A DNA stretch of 64,000 nucleotides from Algibacter lectus. Lineage in GTDB: Bacteria > Bacteroidota > Bacteroidia > Flavobacteriales > Flavobacteriaceae. Below are positions 1 to 9,768 of this stretch, in pieces. The notes beneath the pieces are model-generated. The model ran no database searches and had not been told where the DNA came from. It was given only the letters and a program-made list of their open reading frames with translations. The position numbers and the translations under genes are program-made. Within the stretch, counting starts at the first letter, position 1; every line of letters begins with the position of its first letter. The stretch spans positions 248,001-312,000 of the forward strand of contig NZ_FOLN01000002.1 of NCBI RefSeq assembly GCF_900112395.1, given 5' to 3'.

Positions 1-870
1 TTGATCGATAACTTCTACAGCGAAATTCTTGTAATTATTAACCTTATTTTTTTCGTTTTCTATTGGAACTAAATATGCTTTATAAGCACTAACCCCTACT
101 TGAGAAGCTGGTAAATTAAAATTAAGAAGTGCTGAATTATTGTTTTTTGAAAAAGACACGTTTTGAGAAAACACGGTAATATTACCTTGCTTTACAACAA
201 ACTTAGAAGTTACATTAGAGTTTCCGCTGTAAACCACAATGGCTTCTCCCGGAAATTTATTTTTTAAATAAGCATACTTATTAACGTTTAACTGCTGGAT
301 TTTTAAATCGACATACGTAATAGTATCACCTAATATTATTGAGTAAACAGGCTGCTTATAAGTATTGCTCGCAAACTCATAATCGTTCCCTAATGTTTGA
401 TTTCCATCGGAAATTAAAACTGTTGGTGCATTACTTGTTTTATAAATTTGCGACAACTGAGTAAAGGCTTCATTGATGTTCGATTGCTTTTCTGTAAAAG
501 TAAGAGAATCGGAAGCTTTAAAGGTTTCTCCAAAAGTGTAAAAGGAAAGATTAAATTTGTTTTTTAATTCTGAATTTTCAGAAATTGTTTCAACTAAAGT
601 TTTAACCTTTTCACTTTGATTAAGATGTTTTATAGAATTCGAATTATCTACAGCGATAACCAAGTTTGGCTTTTCTGTAGTAAACGTAGTTTGGTTGAAT
701 TTTGGATTTATTAATAAAATAAGAATTGAAAATATACTAATAAATCGCAAAAAAGCGAAAAGCATGTTCAATTTAGACATGCTTTTCCTTTTATTGATAT
801 ACTGAAACAGAGCTAATGAAAGCGCTACTATTCCAGCGAGTATAATGTATAATAGAGTTTCTGAACTCAT
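1..870 (-). CDS. VWA-domain membrane protein, 3' end cut off by the window
   Basis: The frame is open from an ATG at 868-870 down to base 1, giving 290 residues with no stop, so the C-terminus is outside the window. Two hydrophobic helices lie at about residues 5-24 and 36-55, as in membrane-anchored BatA-like proteins. They are followed by VIAVDNSNS (D75, S77, S79), which resembles the MIDAS metal site of a von Willebrand factor A domain. The rest looks like an extracytoplasmic beta-rich domain. The gene starts 57 bases after the fabG stop and may be cotranscribed with it. The partner protein and substrate are unknown. The fold call rests on the helix layout and the DxSxS-like motif only. 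Confidence 0.75.
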   Translation of the reverse strand, partial: MSSETLLYIILAGIVALSLALFQYINKRKSMSKLNMLFAFLRFISIFSILILLINPKFNQTTFTTEKPNLVIAVDNSNSIKHLNQSEKVKTLVETISENSELKNKFNLSFYTFGETFKASDSLTFTEKQSNINEAFTQLSQIYKTSNAPTVLISDGNQTLGNDYEFASNTYKQPVYSIILGDTITYVDLKIQQLNVNKYAYLKNKFPGEAIVVYSGNSNVTSKFVVKQGNITVFSQNVSFSKNNNSALLNFNLPASQVGVSAYKAYLVPIENEKNKVNNYKNFAVEVIDQ

Positions 871-927
871 TAAAATTTTTGATGTGTTTTGATGAAATTC
901 CCTCTTGCGAGAAAATGGAAAATTATT

Positions 928-1674
928 TTAAGTTAGCATTCCGCCATCAACATTTAATGTTTGCCCTGTAATATAAGCAGACATATCACTCGCTAAAAAC
1001 ACACAAACATTTGCGATATCTTCTGGAGTTCCTCCACGTTTTAATGGAATACCTGCTCTCCATCCTTTCACGACTTCTTCATCTAATTTAGCTGTCATTT
1101 CAGTTTCAATAAAACCTGGAGCAACTACGTTACTTCTAATGTTTCTTGAACCTAACTCTAAAGCTACAGATTTAGAAAAACCAATAATACCAGCTTTTGA
1201 TGCCGCATAATTGGTCTGCCCAGCGTTACCTTTAACTCCAACAACAGAACTCATGTTAATGATAGAGCCTTTACGTTGTTTTAACATGGTACGTTGTACC
1301 GCTTTCGTCATGTTGAAAACCGATTTTAAGTTCACCTCAATTACAGTGTCAAAATCATCTTCACTAATACGCATTAATAAATTATCTTTAGTGATACCTG
1401 CATTGTTTACAAGAATATCAATACTTCCAAACTCAGCAACTACATCTGCCGCTAATTTTTGAGCATCGTCAAAATTTGCAGCATTACTTTGGTAACCTTT
1501 AGCTTTTACACCAAGTGCAATTAAATCTTTTTCTAATGCATTAGCTGCTTCTACAGACGAACTGTATGTAAACGCTACATTTGCACCTTGTTGTGCAAAA
1601 ACTTCGGCTATACCTTTCCCAATACCTCTACTTGCACCAGTAATTATGGCCGTTTTTCCTTCTAATAATTTCAT
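928..1674 (-). CDS. fabG: 3-oxoacyl-[acyl-carrier-protein] reductase
   Basis: NADPH-dependent reduction of 3-oxoacyl-ACP in the type II fatty acid synthesis cycle, in the cytoplasm. The 248-residue protein has every classical short-chain dehydrogenase motif: the cofactor loop GASRGIG (13-19), NNAG (90-93), and the catalytic Ser143, Tyr156 and Lys160 (YAASK). The C-terminal sequence ITGQTLNVDGG is typical of FabG, and the length is normal. The start is an ATG and the first residues line up with the family. A run of intergenic DNA upstream carries the terminator of the M16 peptidase gene, so fabG probably has its own promoter. The VWA membrane gene follows at a short distance. Confidence 0.96.
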   Translation of the reverse strand: MKLLEGKTAIITGASRGIGKGIAEVFAQQGANVAFTYSSSVEAANALEKDLIALGVKAKGYQSNAANFDDAQKLAADVVAEFGSIDILVNNAGITKDNLLMRISEDDFDTVIEVNLKSVFNMTKAVQRTMLKQRKGSIINMSSVVGVKGNAGQTNYAASKAGIIGFSKSVALELGSRNIRSNVVAPGFIETEMTAKLDEEVVKGWRAGIPLKRGGTPEDIANVCVFLASDMSAYITGQTLNVDGGMLT

Positions 1675-1850
1675 GTATTTACTTATTATTTTTACTTGCC
1701 ATTTTTTTAAGACTCTAAATAAACAGGTTTTAACCGCTTATTTGCTTCTAAAATGGATTATAAATTTTTAGTTGATTTCTAACTCTGTCAATGATTATTG
1801 TTAACCTTTAACCAAAATCAAATATAAGAATTCCTATTATAACTGCACAT
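1675..1850. other. Intergenic region upstream of fabG
   Basis: AT-rich, with no open frame of note. It should hold the fabG promoter, but I cannot point to a convincing TAnnTTTG box in it. Confidence 0.4.
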
Positions 1851-1885
1851 AAAAAAAGCCGATAGGTTAAAAAACTTATCGGCTA
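1851..1885 (-). terminator. Rho-independent terminator of the M16 peptidase gene
   Basis: Arms 1857-1868 and 1873-1884 pair over 12 positions with one G-T pair, around the core gccgata/tatcggc. On the minus strand the hairpin is followed by seven T (1851-1857), placed just after the stop of the peptidase gene at 1891. Confidence 0.85.
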
Positions 1886-1890
1886 TTTGT

Positions 1891-4860
1891 TTACATTTTT
1901 AATTTTTCTGTCTTTTCATAATTAAACAGATAATCTACATCCATTTCTTGGACTTTACCAAGCTCTTTTAAAGCTTTAAAATCGATGTCTTTTTTATTTC
2001 CTATAACCATTACATTATAGTTTTCACCTTTTATATTACTATTAAAAAAGTCGCGTAAATCTTCAATAGTCATATCTTTTATGGTATTATACATTTCCTC
2101 TCGGTTATCATTCTCAATACCACGTTTTTTCAAACTTTCATAATTCCAGAAAATATTAGATTTAGTAATACGCTGTGCTGCTATTTTCTTTAGAGTTGCC
2201 TCTTTAGCTGCATTAAACTGTTTCTCAGCTTCAGGCATATTAGTCATTAAATCCATCATGGCACTTACAGCCTGTGGCATTTTGTTAGCCTGCGTACCCA
2301 TATATGCCATAACGTAATTCGCATTTTCTTTTTCATCAGCCATTTGGTAACTAGAAAAAGCAGAGTATGCTAAAGATTTAGATTCGCGTATTTCTTGAAA
2401 TACTATGGACGATAATCCGCTACCAAAATAAGTATTGAATAACGTTGAAGCTGCAATATTTTCTGCTTTAAAAGGTTCTCCTTTTGCTAAAAATAACATT
2501 TCCGACTGTACCATGTCGAAATCTACAAAGTAAACATTTCCACCTGTTTCTTGTTCTTCATAAACTAAAGCTTCTGGATACTCTTTTAAATCTTCAGGAA
2601 TGGTATGACTTGAATTAAGAGCCGCTACAACTGCATCAACATCTTTTCCATAATAAAAAACACGTTGATTGTAGTTTTTCATATCCTTAACAATATCAAC
2701 CAATTCTTTAGGGTCAATAGCGTTTAACTCATCAGTTTTATAAATATTTCTTAAACGAGATTTTTCGCCATATTTACCATAACTCATTAAACCGTTCCAA
2801 AGAATACTTCCTTTTTGTCCTTTACTATCTTGACGTTCTTTTATAATAGATTCTACGTATTTTTTATATGCATCCTGATCTGGAACCGCGTTATTCCATA
2901 AGTGTTCTAAAAGTTCTAACCCTTTTGGTAAATTTTCTTTTAAACCGTTGAGACTTACATAAGTTTTATCATCTCCAGCAAAAACATAATAACTTACTCC
3001 AAGCTTGTAAAACTCCTTTTTTAGCTCCTCGTTGCTATACTTAGCCGTTCCCAAGTAATCCATGTAATTAGCCGCTAGCTTTAGTTTTTTATCGTTATCG
3101 CCACCCATATCGAAAATGATATTTAAATCGAATAAATCATTCAATTCATTTTCAATGTAAGATACCCCAATCCCGTTAGTGGTTTCTGTAGTTTTAATAG
3201 CCGTTTTGTAATCTATAAATTTGGGTTTTAAATCCTCAGACTCCATACTATTGAAAGCGGTTAAAAACTCAGAACTTTTATCTCTATTTAAATGAACCGG
3301 GGTAATACCTGGGTTTTGAACCTTAACAATATTAGAATCTTCACCTTGACGTTTGTAGGTAACCACATAATTGTTTTGGTAAAATTTGTTGGCAAAATCT
3401 ACCAATTCTTGTTTCGTTACCTTTTTTAAATCGTTTAAAAACTTCACTTTACTAGCCCAATCTTCATGATGAATAAAGGCGTTATAATATGCAGAAGCCA
3501 AAGCTGTACTGTTTTCGTATTGTTTGGTTTGACTCAGTTTTAAGTCGTTTACCACAGCATCAATCATCCAATCATCAAACTCGCCTTTCTTTAATTTTTC
3601 AATTTGTTCTAATAAAAGAGCTTTAACATCATCCAAAGACTGTCCTTCTTTTGGCGTCCCTGTAAATTGGTGGTAACCATAATCATTTAAAAATGTTGGA
3701 GAACAACTAGCATTTTGTACAACCTGCTTCTGGTTTAAATTTAAATCTATTAAACCTGCGTTTCCATTAGCCAAAATCATATCTGCTAAGGTTACAAATT
3801 TTTGATCTTCACTCCCAATGCCATTAGCTCTAAACGCTATAGATACATTTTCAGCTGTTGGGCCAAAAACTTCTTTGATTACCGGAGATGTAAGTGCGTC
3901 TTCTTTTGGTAAAACTGGGTGAGTAACTTCTTTATTTTCAAATGCACCAAAAGCTTTATTAACTTTTGCTATGGTAGCATCAAAATCTAAATCGCCAACT
4001 AAAACCATAGCCATATTATTAGGCACATAATACGTGTTGAAGTAATTATGAATATCTACTAAAGATGGGTTTTTTAAATGCTCGGCATTACCAATTGTGG
4101 TTTGTTGACCATAAGGATGATTAGGAAATAAGCCTTTCAACATAGCATAATATCCTTTTCTGAAATCACTATCTTGAGTTCTATTGAATTCTTCAAAAAC
4201 AGCTTCTAATTCTGTATGAAACAAACGTAAAACCAGCATACTAAAACGCTCACTTTCTACAGTTAACCATTTATCCAATTCATTAGCAGGAATTTTATTT
4301 TTATAAACCGTTTCTTCAAACCAAGTATGTGCATTAGTTCCTGTCGCTCCTAAAGAACTAATCATTTTATCATACTCATTTGCAACACTATAGTTAGATG
4401 CTTCTAGAGAAACTTCATCTATCTTTCTGTATAGTTCTTCTTTCTTATCAAGATTCGTTTCTGCGCGATGCGCTTCATATAAATTAGAAATAGAATCTAA
4501 ATATACTTTTTCCTTCTCCCAATCTAGCGTACCTATTTTGTCCGTACCCTTAAACACCATGTGTTCCAGGTAATGAGCTAAACCGGTAGATTGCTTAGGA
4601 TCGTAATTAGAACCAGCACGAACAGCAATATAAGTCTGGATTTTAGGTTCATCGGTATTTTTACTTAGATAAACTTTTAATCCGTTTTCTAAGGTGTAAA
4701 GTCTTAAACCGGTTGGGTCATTTTCGGTAATTTCATAAGAAAACCCATTAGCATCTGTATGCGCTGTTGTAGCAGCAGCAACTTCTGAGTTTTGATCTGT
4801 TTTACAACTAAAGCAAATAGCTAAAATTGCTAACACAAAAAGTGTTTTAATTTGAGTCAT
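1891..4860 (-). CDS. M16 family zinc metallopeptidase, lipoprotein
   Basis: A large insulinase/pitrilysin-type protease of 989 residues, long enough for two M16 half-domains in one chain. The N-terminus is a hydrophobic signal with cysteines at 16 and 19. C19 (CFSC) is the better lipidation candidate, so the protein is probably periplasmic or membrane-anchored. The inverted zinc motif HYLEH lies at residues 96-100, and a downstream Glu in LTVESERF fits the third ligand. The second half lacks an HxxEH motif, as expected for the non-catalytic half. It probably degrades peptides in the periplasm. It is transcribed alone, between the sucD terminator and its own terminator. Confidence 0.9.
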   Translation of the reverse strand: MTQIKTLFVLAILAICFSCKTDQNSEVAAATTAHTDANGFSYEITENDPTGLRLYTLENGLKVYLSKNTDEPKIQTYIAVRAGSNYDPKQSTGLAHYLEHMVFKGTDKIGTLDWEKEKVYLDSISNLYEAHRAETNLDKKEELYRKIDEVSLEASNYSVANEYDKMISSLGATGTNAHTWFEETVYKNKIPANELDKWLTVESERFSMLVLRLFHTELEAVFEEFNRTQDSDFRKGYYAMLKGLFPNHPYGQQTTIGNAEHLKNPSLVDIHNYFNTYYVPNNMAMVLVGDLDFDATIAKVNKAFGAFENKEVTHPVLPKEDALTSPVIKEVFGPTAENVSIAFRANGIGSEDQKFVTLADMILANGNAGLIDLNLNQKQVVQNASCSPTFLNDYGYHQFTGTPKEGQSLDDVKALLLEQIEKLKKGEFDDWMIDAVVNDLKLSQTKQYENSTALASAYYNAFIHHEDWASKVKFLNDLKKVTKQELVDFANKFYQNNYVVTYKRQGEDSNIVKVQNPGITPVHLNRDKSSEFLTAFNSMESEDLKPKFIDYKTAIKTTETTNGIGVSYIENELNDLFDLNIIFDMGGDNDKKLKLAANYMDYLGTAKYSNEELKKEFYKLGVSYYVFAGDDKTYVSLNGLKENLPKGLELLEHLWNNAVPDQDAYKKYVESIIKERQDSKGQKGSILWNGLMSYGKYGEKSRLRNIYKTDELNAIDPKELVDIVKDMKNYNQRVFYYGKDVDAVVAALNSSHTIPEDLKEYPEALVYEEQETGGNVYFVDFDMVQSEMLFLAKGEPFKAENIAASTLFNTYFGSGLSSIVFQEIRESKSLAYSAFSSYQMADEKENANYVMAYMGTQANKMPQAVSAMMDLMTNMPEAEKQFNAAKEATLKKIAAQRITKSNIFWNYESLKKRGIENDNREEMYNTIKDMTIEDLRDFFNSNIKGENYNVMVIGNKKDIDFKALKELGKVQEMDVDYLFNYEKTEKLKM

Positions 4861-4901
4861 AGATTGAAGTTTTTAGATTGTGTGCTTAAAATTAAGCATA
4901 A

Positions 4902-4935
4902 AAAAAACGTTAACTTAAATAAGTTAACGTTTTTT
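4902..4935 (-). terminator. Terminator between sucD and the M16 gene
   Basis: A perfect 15-base-pair stem (4902-4916 with 4921-4935) around a four-base loop, containing cgttaactt/aagttaacg. It lies 28 bases after the sucD stop and ends in a T run on the minus strand. The A run on the other side would let it work in both directions. Confidence 0.9.
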
Positions 4936-4963
4936 CAAATGAATTATATTTGAGTTTCAGTAA

Positions 4964-5839
4964 TTATTTACCTAAAACTTCTGCAATTTTCTTTCCAATT
5001 TCAGCAGGAGAATCAACAACGTGAATTCCACATGCTTTCATAATTTTCTTTTTAGCTTGTGCAGTATCATCACTACCACCAACAATAGCTCCAGCGTGTC
5101 CCATTGTACGACCTGCAGGTGCAGTTTCACCAGCGATAAAACCAACAACTGGTTTTTTACTTCCACTAGCTTTATACCAATTAGCAGCATCAGCTTCTAA
5201 TTGACCTCCAATTTCACCTATCATCACAACAGCTTCAGTTTCTGGATCGTTGATTAATAATTCAACAGCTTCTTTAGTAGATGTTCCAATAATTGGATCT
5301 CCTCCAATACCAATAGCTGTAGTTATACCTAAACCTTGTTTTACAACTTGGTCAGCAGCCTCATACGTTAAAGTTCCTGATTTAGAAACAATACCTACTG
5401 TACCTTTTTTGAAAACGAAACCTGGCATAATACCAACTTTAGCTTCACCTGGCGTAATAACACCTGGACAGTTTGGGCCGATTAAACGGCAATCTTTACC
5501 TTTTATATAAGTAGATGCTGTAATCATATCAGCAACAGGAATACCTTCAGTGATTGTAATAATAACTTTTATTCCAGCATCGGCAGCTTCCATAATGGCA
5601 TCGGCAGCAAAAGCTGGCGGTACGAAAATAATGGTAGTATCTGCTCCTACTTGCTCTACTGCCTCTAATACAGTATTGAAAACAGGTCTGTCTAAATGTG
5701 TTTGACCACCTTTTCCTGGTGTAACACCACCAACAACGTTGGTTCCGTATTCAATCATTTGGCTGGCGTGAAAAGTACCTTCACTACCTGTAAAACCTTG
5801 AACTATTATTTTTGAATCTTTGTTTACTAAAACGCTCAT
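4964..5839 (-). CDS. sucD: Succinyl-CoA ligase, ADP-forming, alpha subunit
   Basis: The alpha subunit of the TCA-cycle enzyme that makes ATP or GTP from succinyl-CoA. It works as a complex with SucB, which is not in this window. The 291-residue protein opens with the CoA-binding Rossmann segment ([13 protein letters not shown]) and carries the phosphorylated histidine in GHAGAIVGG (H248). Length and start are standard. A TAnnTTTG-type box lies 34 bases upstream, and a strong terminator follows. It therefore looks like a separate unit from the lpx genes, although it sits directly after them. Confidence 0.97.
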   Translation of the reverse strand: MSVLVNKDSKIIVQGFTGSEGTFHASQMIEYGTNVVGGVTPGKGGQTHLDRPVFNTVLEAVEQVGADTTIIFVPPAFAADAIMEAADAGIKVIITITEGIPVADMITASTYIKGKDCRLIGPNCPGVITPGEAKVGIMPGFVFKKGTVGIVSKSGTLTYEAADQVVKQGLGITTAIGIGGDPIIGTSTKEAVELLINDPETEAVVMIGEIGGQLEADAANWYKASGSKKPVVGFIAGETAPAGRTMGHAGAIVGGSDDTAQAKKKIMKACGIHVVDSPAEIGKKIAEVLGK

Positions 5840-5872
5840 AGAAGATTTTTTATCGTTATTTTATTTACTTAA

Positions 5873-5880
5873 CAAAAGTA
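5873..5880 (-). promoter_or_regulatory. Candidate -7 promoter box for sucD
   Basis: On the minus strand the bases read TACTTTTG, an exact match to the Bacteroidota TAnnTTTG box, 34 bases before the sucD ATG. I see no clear TTG -33 element, so this is a candidate only. Confidence 0.45.
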
Positions 5881-5925
5881 ATTTTTTGAATTCTATTTTT
5901 AAAGTAAAAACCGAATTACTTTTTG

Positions 5926-6858
5926 TTATTTTTTTATTGATTTTAATATTTCTGGAATCTTTCTAATATAGGCTAATTCCTTAAATTTTTCTCTAGCTTC
6001 ACCCGCAGGTGAACCAAAATATGCTTTGTTCGCATCGGTTGAATGTCCTAAGCCAGATTGCGCAAAAAGCTCAGTACCTTTTGCAATAGTAATTCCGCTT
6101 TTTACACCTGCTTGTCCCCAAATTACAACTTCATCTTCAACAACCACACAACCCGCAATACCTGCTTGTGATGCAATAAGGCATTTTTTCCCTAAAACGG
6201 TATCATGCCCAATTTGAATTTGATTATCTAATTTAGATCCGTAACCAATACGTGTATCGGCTGTCACACCTCTATCTATAGTACATGCAGCTCCGATATC
6301 AACATGGTCTTCAATAACCACACGTCCGCCCGATTTTAATCTATCATAACCATCAGGACGTTTTTTATAATAGAATGCATTTGCACCTAAAACAGTTCCT
6401 GAATGAATGGTAACATGATCCCCAATTACGGTATCATCATATATACTAACATTGGCATGAATTACGCAATTTTCGCCTATTTCAACATTATGCCCAATAA
6501 AACAATTTGGTTGAATTACTGTGTTTTCTCCAATTTTAGCGGACCCTGAAATAGCACTGTTAGCCGACTGAAAAGGCTTAAAGTGATTGGTTAAAGTATT
6601 GAAATCTCTAAACGGATCGTCACTTACTAATAACGCTTTCCCTTCTGGACAATCTACCTTCTTATTAATTAAAATAATAGTTGCTGCTGAGTTTAAAGCT
6701 TTATCGTAATATTTTGGATGATCTACAAAAACAATATCACCTGCTTCTACAACATGAATTTCATTCATGCCTAGAACAGGAAAATTTAAATCCCCAACAA
6801 AGTCACAACCAATAAGATCTGCAATTTGTTTTAAAGTATGTTGTTTTGGAAATTTCAT
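5926..6858 (-). CDS. lpxD: LpxD-like UDP-3-O-acylglucosamine N-acyltransferase (second paralogue)
   Basis: A left-handed beta-helix acyltransferase of 310 residues. It has the N-terminal LpxD uridine-binding domain (about 1-100) followed by hexapeptide repeats. H218 in NQIQIGHDT occupies the place of the catalytic histidine of LpxD. It is shorter than, and clearly diverged from, the other lpxD at 9755-10780, so the two are old paralogues rather than a recent duplication. It follows efp by 30 bases. The substrate may be the same lipid A precursor with another acyl chain, or another UDP sugar. The family is certain, the exact substrate is not. Confidence 0.85.
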   Translation of the reverse strand: MKFPKQHTLKQIADLIGCDFVGDLNFPVLGMNEIHVVEAGDIVFVDHPKYYDKALNSAATIILINKKVDCPEGKALLVSDDPFRDFNTLTNHFKPFQSANSAISGSAKIGENTVIQPNCFIGHNVEIGENCVIHANVSIYDDTVIGDHVTIHSGTVLGANAFYYKKRPDGYDRLKSGGRVVIEDHVDIGAACTIDRGVTADTRIGYGSKLDNQIQIGHDTVLGKKCLIASQAGIAGCVVVEDEVVIWGQAGVKSGITIAKGTELFAQSGLGHSTDANKAYFGSPAGEAREKFKELAYIRKIPEILKSIKK

Positions 6859-6888
6859 AGGTTTAGACAGCTATTACAAAGAATTGTT

Positions 6889-7455
6889 TTACTCTTTTAC
6901 ACGTTCTTTGTAAGTTCCTTTTGCTGTTTCAACTTTAATTTTATCACCTTCATTAATAAATAAAGGTACATTTACAGTTGCTCCAGTTTCTACGGTTGCA
7001 GGTTTTGTAGCATTAGTTGCCGTATTACCTTTAACACCAGGTTCCGTTGCTGTAATTTCTAAAACAACACTTGCTGGTAAATCTACAGAAAGTGGTGAGT
7101 TATCTTCAGTGTTAATTAATACGGTTACAACTTCGCCTTCTTTCATTAAACCAGGGTTATCTAAAGCTGCTTCTAATAAACGAATTTGAGTATAATCTGC
7201 TTCATTCATGAAATGGTAAAACTCACCATCATTATATAAATATTGAAATTTATGAGTTTCAACACGAACATCTTCTAATTTATGACCTGCAGAAAATGTG
7301 TTATCTATAACCTTTCCGCTTGTTACACTTTTCATTTTAGTTCTTACAAATGCTGGACCTTTTCCTGGTTTTACATGTAAAAATTCTACAATTTTATATA
7401 TATCATTATTGTATCTAAGACATAAACCGTTTCTAATATCACTTGTAGTTACCAT
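6889..7455 (-). CDS. efp: Translation elongation factor P
   Basis: EF-P relieves ribosomes stalled at polyproline stretches. The 188 residues cover the three beta-barrel domains. The tip loop HVKPGKGPAFVRTK has an unmodified-type lysine at position 32, where other bacteria carry beta-lysine, hydroxyputrescine or rhamnose modifications. The C-terminal signature EGDKIKVETAKGTYKERVKE is typical. The start is an ATG. It sits in the lpx block between lpxA (61 bases) and the second lpxD (30 bases). No epmA-, earP- or ymfI-like modification gene is visible nearby. Confidence 0.97.
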   Translation of the reverse strand: MVTTSDIRNGLCLRYNNDIYKIVEFLHVKPGKGPAFVRTKMKSVTSGKVIDNTFSAGHKLEDVRVETHKFQYLYNDGEFYHFMNEADYTQIRLLEAALDNPGLMKEGEVVTVLINTEDNSPLSVDLPASVVLEITATEPGVKGNTATNATKPATVETGATVNVPLFINEGDKIKVETAKGTYKERVKE

Positions 7456-7516
7456 AATTTAATTTTGAAATTTAATATTTGTTTTAATCTCTTTTTTGAA
7501 AGATTAAGTAATCGTT

Positions 7517-8302
7517 TTAATTTGCTTTGAAGTATCCCTTCATGATACCTCTATGAGAATTTTTGATAAACTGAAGAATTTCATCACGTTCTGGAGTTGC
7601 TTCCATTTCTGCCTCAATAATTTCAGCAGCTTGCGTATTGTTATAATTCTTCTGATATAAAATTCTATAGATATCTTGAATTTCTCTAATTTTTTCGGTG
7701 ATATAACCTCTTCGTCTTAATCCAACAGAATTAATACCCACATAAGAAAGTGGCTCTCTTGCTGCTTTTACAAAAGGAGGTACATCTTTTCTAACTAAAG
7801 ATCCGCCAGTTACAAAGGCATGATTACCAATAGATACAAATTGGTGTACAGCCGTCATACCTGCTAAAACCACATAATCACCAATAGTGATATGGCCAGC
7901 AAGCGTACTATTATTAGAAAAAATACAATTATTTCCAACAATACAATCGTGGGCAACGTGGCAATATGCCATAATTAAACAATTATTACCAATAACTGTT
8001 TTCATTCTATCGGTAGTACCTCTATTTATGGTTACACACTCACGAATAGTGACATTGTCGCCAATTTCAACAGTGGTATCTTCGTCGTTATATTTTAAAT
8101 CTTGCGGAACTGCAGAAATTACAGATCCTGGAAAAATATTACAATTCTTTCCAATACGTGCACCTTCCATAATGGTTACGTTACTACCTATCCATGTGCC
8201 TTCACCAATAATAACATTGTTATGTATGGTAGTAAAAGGCTCTATGACCACGTTTTTTGCAATTTTTGCACCTGGATGCACATATGCCAATGGTTGATTC
8301 AT
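7517..8302 (-). CDS. lpxA: Acyl-ACP--UDP-N-acetylglucosamine O-acyltransferase
   Basis: First step of lipid A synthesis: transfer of a 3-hydroxyacyl chain from ACP to UDP-GlcNAc in the cytoplasm. The 261-residue chain is built of hexapeptide repeats, with the catalytic region HVAHDCIVGN (His118 as general base, His115 nearby) and the typical C-terminal helical segment. The length equals the family norm. It follows lpxC-fabZ by 59 bases in the same direction, so the first three lipid A steps are made together. Confidence 0.96.
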   Translation of the reverse strand: MNQPLAYVHPGAKIAKNVVIEPFTTIHNNVIIGEGTWIGSNVTIMEGARIGKNCNIFPGSVISAVPQDLKYNDEDTTVEIGDNVTIRECVTINRGTTDRMKTVIGNNCLIMAYCHVAHDCIVGNNCIFSNNSTLAGHITIGDYVVLAGMTAVHQFVSIGNHAFVTGGSLVRKDVPPFVKAAREPLSYVGINSVGLRRRGYITEKIREIQDIYRILYQKNYNNTQAAEIIEAEMEATPERDEILQFIKNSHRGIMKGYFKAN

Positions 8303-8361
8303 TTGTAAGTTTTTAGTTTAGTCTTAATAAGTTAAAGCAGGAATTACCCACTTAGACCTAC

Positions 8362-9768
8362 TTATTTTACTTTTGATATTTGAGCCATTAATTCTGCTTC
8401 TGCACAAAGCTTACCGTTAGAATAAGCATAACCTTGCATATGACAAATACCTCGACGTATTGGTGTAATTAACGAACATTTAAAAATTAATGTATCGCCA
8501 GGAACAACTTTTTGTTTAAACTTAACTTTATCCATTTTCATGAAAAATGTTAAATAATTTTCTGGATCAGGAACTGTATTTAAAACTAAAATACCGCCCG
8601 TTTGTGCCATAGCTTCTACTATTAAAACACCTGGCATAACTGGAGCGCCAGGAAAATGACCTTTAAAGAACTCTTCGTTCATGGTAACATTTTTCTGAGC
8701 GATTACATGACTATCAGACAGTTCAAAAACCTTATCGATTAATAAAAATGGCTGACGGTGAGGCAACATATCCATAATTTGATTAACATCCATTAAAGGT
8801 GTTTGATTCAAATCTATTTTAGGAACATTGTTTCTACGTTCAATTTTAATAAGCTTAGACAATTTTTTAGCAAACTGCGTATTAATATAATGCCCAGGTT
8901 TGTTAGCGATCACTTTTCCGCGAATGCGTGTACCAACTAAAGCTAAATCTCCTAAAACATCTAATAGTTTATGGCGAGCCGCCTCATTTGGGTGATGCAA
9001 TGTTAAATTATCTAAAATACCGTTTGGTTTAACGGCAATATTATCTTTCTTAAAAGCTATTCTTAACTTCTCCATAGTTTCTGGAGATAAGGCTTTATCA
9101 ACATAAACAATAGCATTGTTTAAATCGCCACCTTTAATTAAGCCATGCTCTAAAAGCATTTCTATTTCATGAAGAAAACTAAATGTTCTTGAGTTAGAAA
9201 TATCTTCTTTAAAATCTGAAATTTGATTTAAAGTTGCATTTTGAGTTCCTAAAACCTTAGTACCAAAATCTACCATAGTAGTAATTTGATACTCTTTAGC
9301 AGGCATTACCAAAATCTCACTACCAGACTCTTCATCTGTATATGAAATAATATCTGTTACCTCATACTCTTCTCTAAAAGCATCTAGCTCTACAATTTCG
9401 GCTTTTTCAATAGCTTCCACAAAGAACTTAGACGATCCATCCATAATTGGAGGCTCGGCTGCATTTAATTCAATTAAAGCATTATCGACATCTAACCCAA
9501 CAAAAGCAGCTAAAACATGCTCTGATGTTTGAATTGACACTCCGTTTTTCTCTAAACATGTACCACGTTGTGTACTGGTTACATAGTTGGCATCGGCCTC
9601 TATTACAGGTGCGCCTTCTAAATCTACACGTTTAAAACACAACCCAGTATTAGCTGCAGCTGGTTTAAAAGTTAAGGTTACATTTTTACCTGTGTGTAAA
9701 CCAACTCCTGTTAAAGTAACGTCTTTTAGAATGGTTTTTTGTTTGATCTCAGTGTTAACTATTCCCAT
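8362..9768 (-). CDS. lpxC-fabZ: Bifunctional LpxC deacetylase / FabZ dehydratase
   Basis: A fusion of 468 residues. Residues 1 to about 310 are the zinc-dependent UDP-3-O-acyl-GlcNAc deacetylase LpxC, with zinc ligands H84 (TSEHVLAA), H266 and D270 (HKLLD). Residues about 325-468 are the hotdog-fold 3-hydroxyacyl-ACP dehydratase FabZ, with the catalytic pair H371 (GHFPG) and E385 (VEAMAQTGG). The fusion ties the committed step of lipid A synthesis to the fatty acid cycle that competes for 3-hydroxyacyl-ACP. This arrangement is known across Bacteroidota. The start overlaps the lpxD end by 14 bases, which implies translational coupling. Confidence 0.97.
   Translation of the reverse strand: MGIVNTEIKQKTILKDVTLTGVGLHTGKNVTLTFKPAAANTGLCFKRVDLEGAPVIEADANYVTSTQRGTCLEKNGVSIQTSEHVLAAFVGLDVDNALIELNAAEPPIMDGSSKFFVEAIEKAEIVELDAFREEYEVTDIISYTDEESGSEILVMPAKEYQITTMVDFGTKVLGTQNATLNQISDFKEDISNSRTFSFLHEIEMLLEHGLIKGGDLNNAIVYVDKALSPETMEKLRIAFKKDNIAVKPNGILDNLTLHHPNEAARHKLLDVLGDLALVGTRIRGKVIANKPGHYINTQFAKKLSKLIKIERRNNVPKIDLNQTPLMDVNQIMDMLPHRQPFLLIDKVFELSDSHVIAQKNVTMNEEFFKGHFPGAPVMPGVLIVEAMAQTGGILVLNTVPDPENYLTFFMKMDKVKFKQKVVPGDTLIFKCSLITPIRRGICHMQGYAYSNGKLCAEAELMAQISKVK

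Noticed and set aside
7887-8308. Plus-strand frames of 136 and 68 codons opposite lpxA
   Set aside because: They are shadows of hexapeptide-repeat codons. lpxA on the minus strand has full catalytic motifs.
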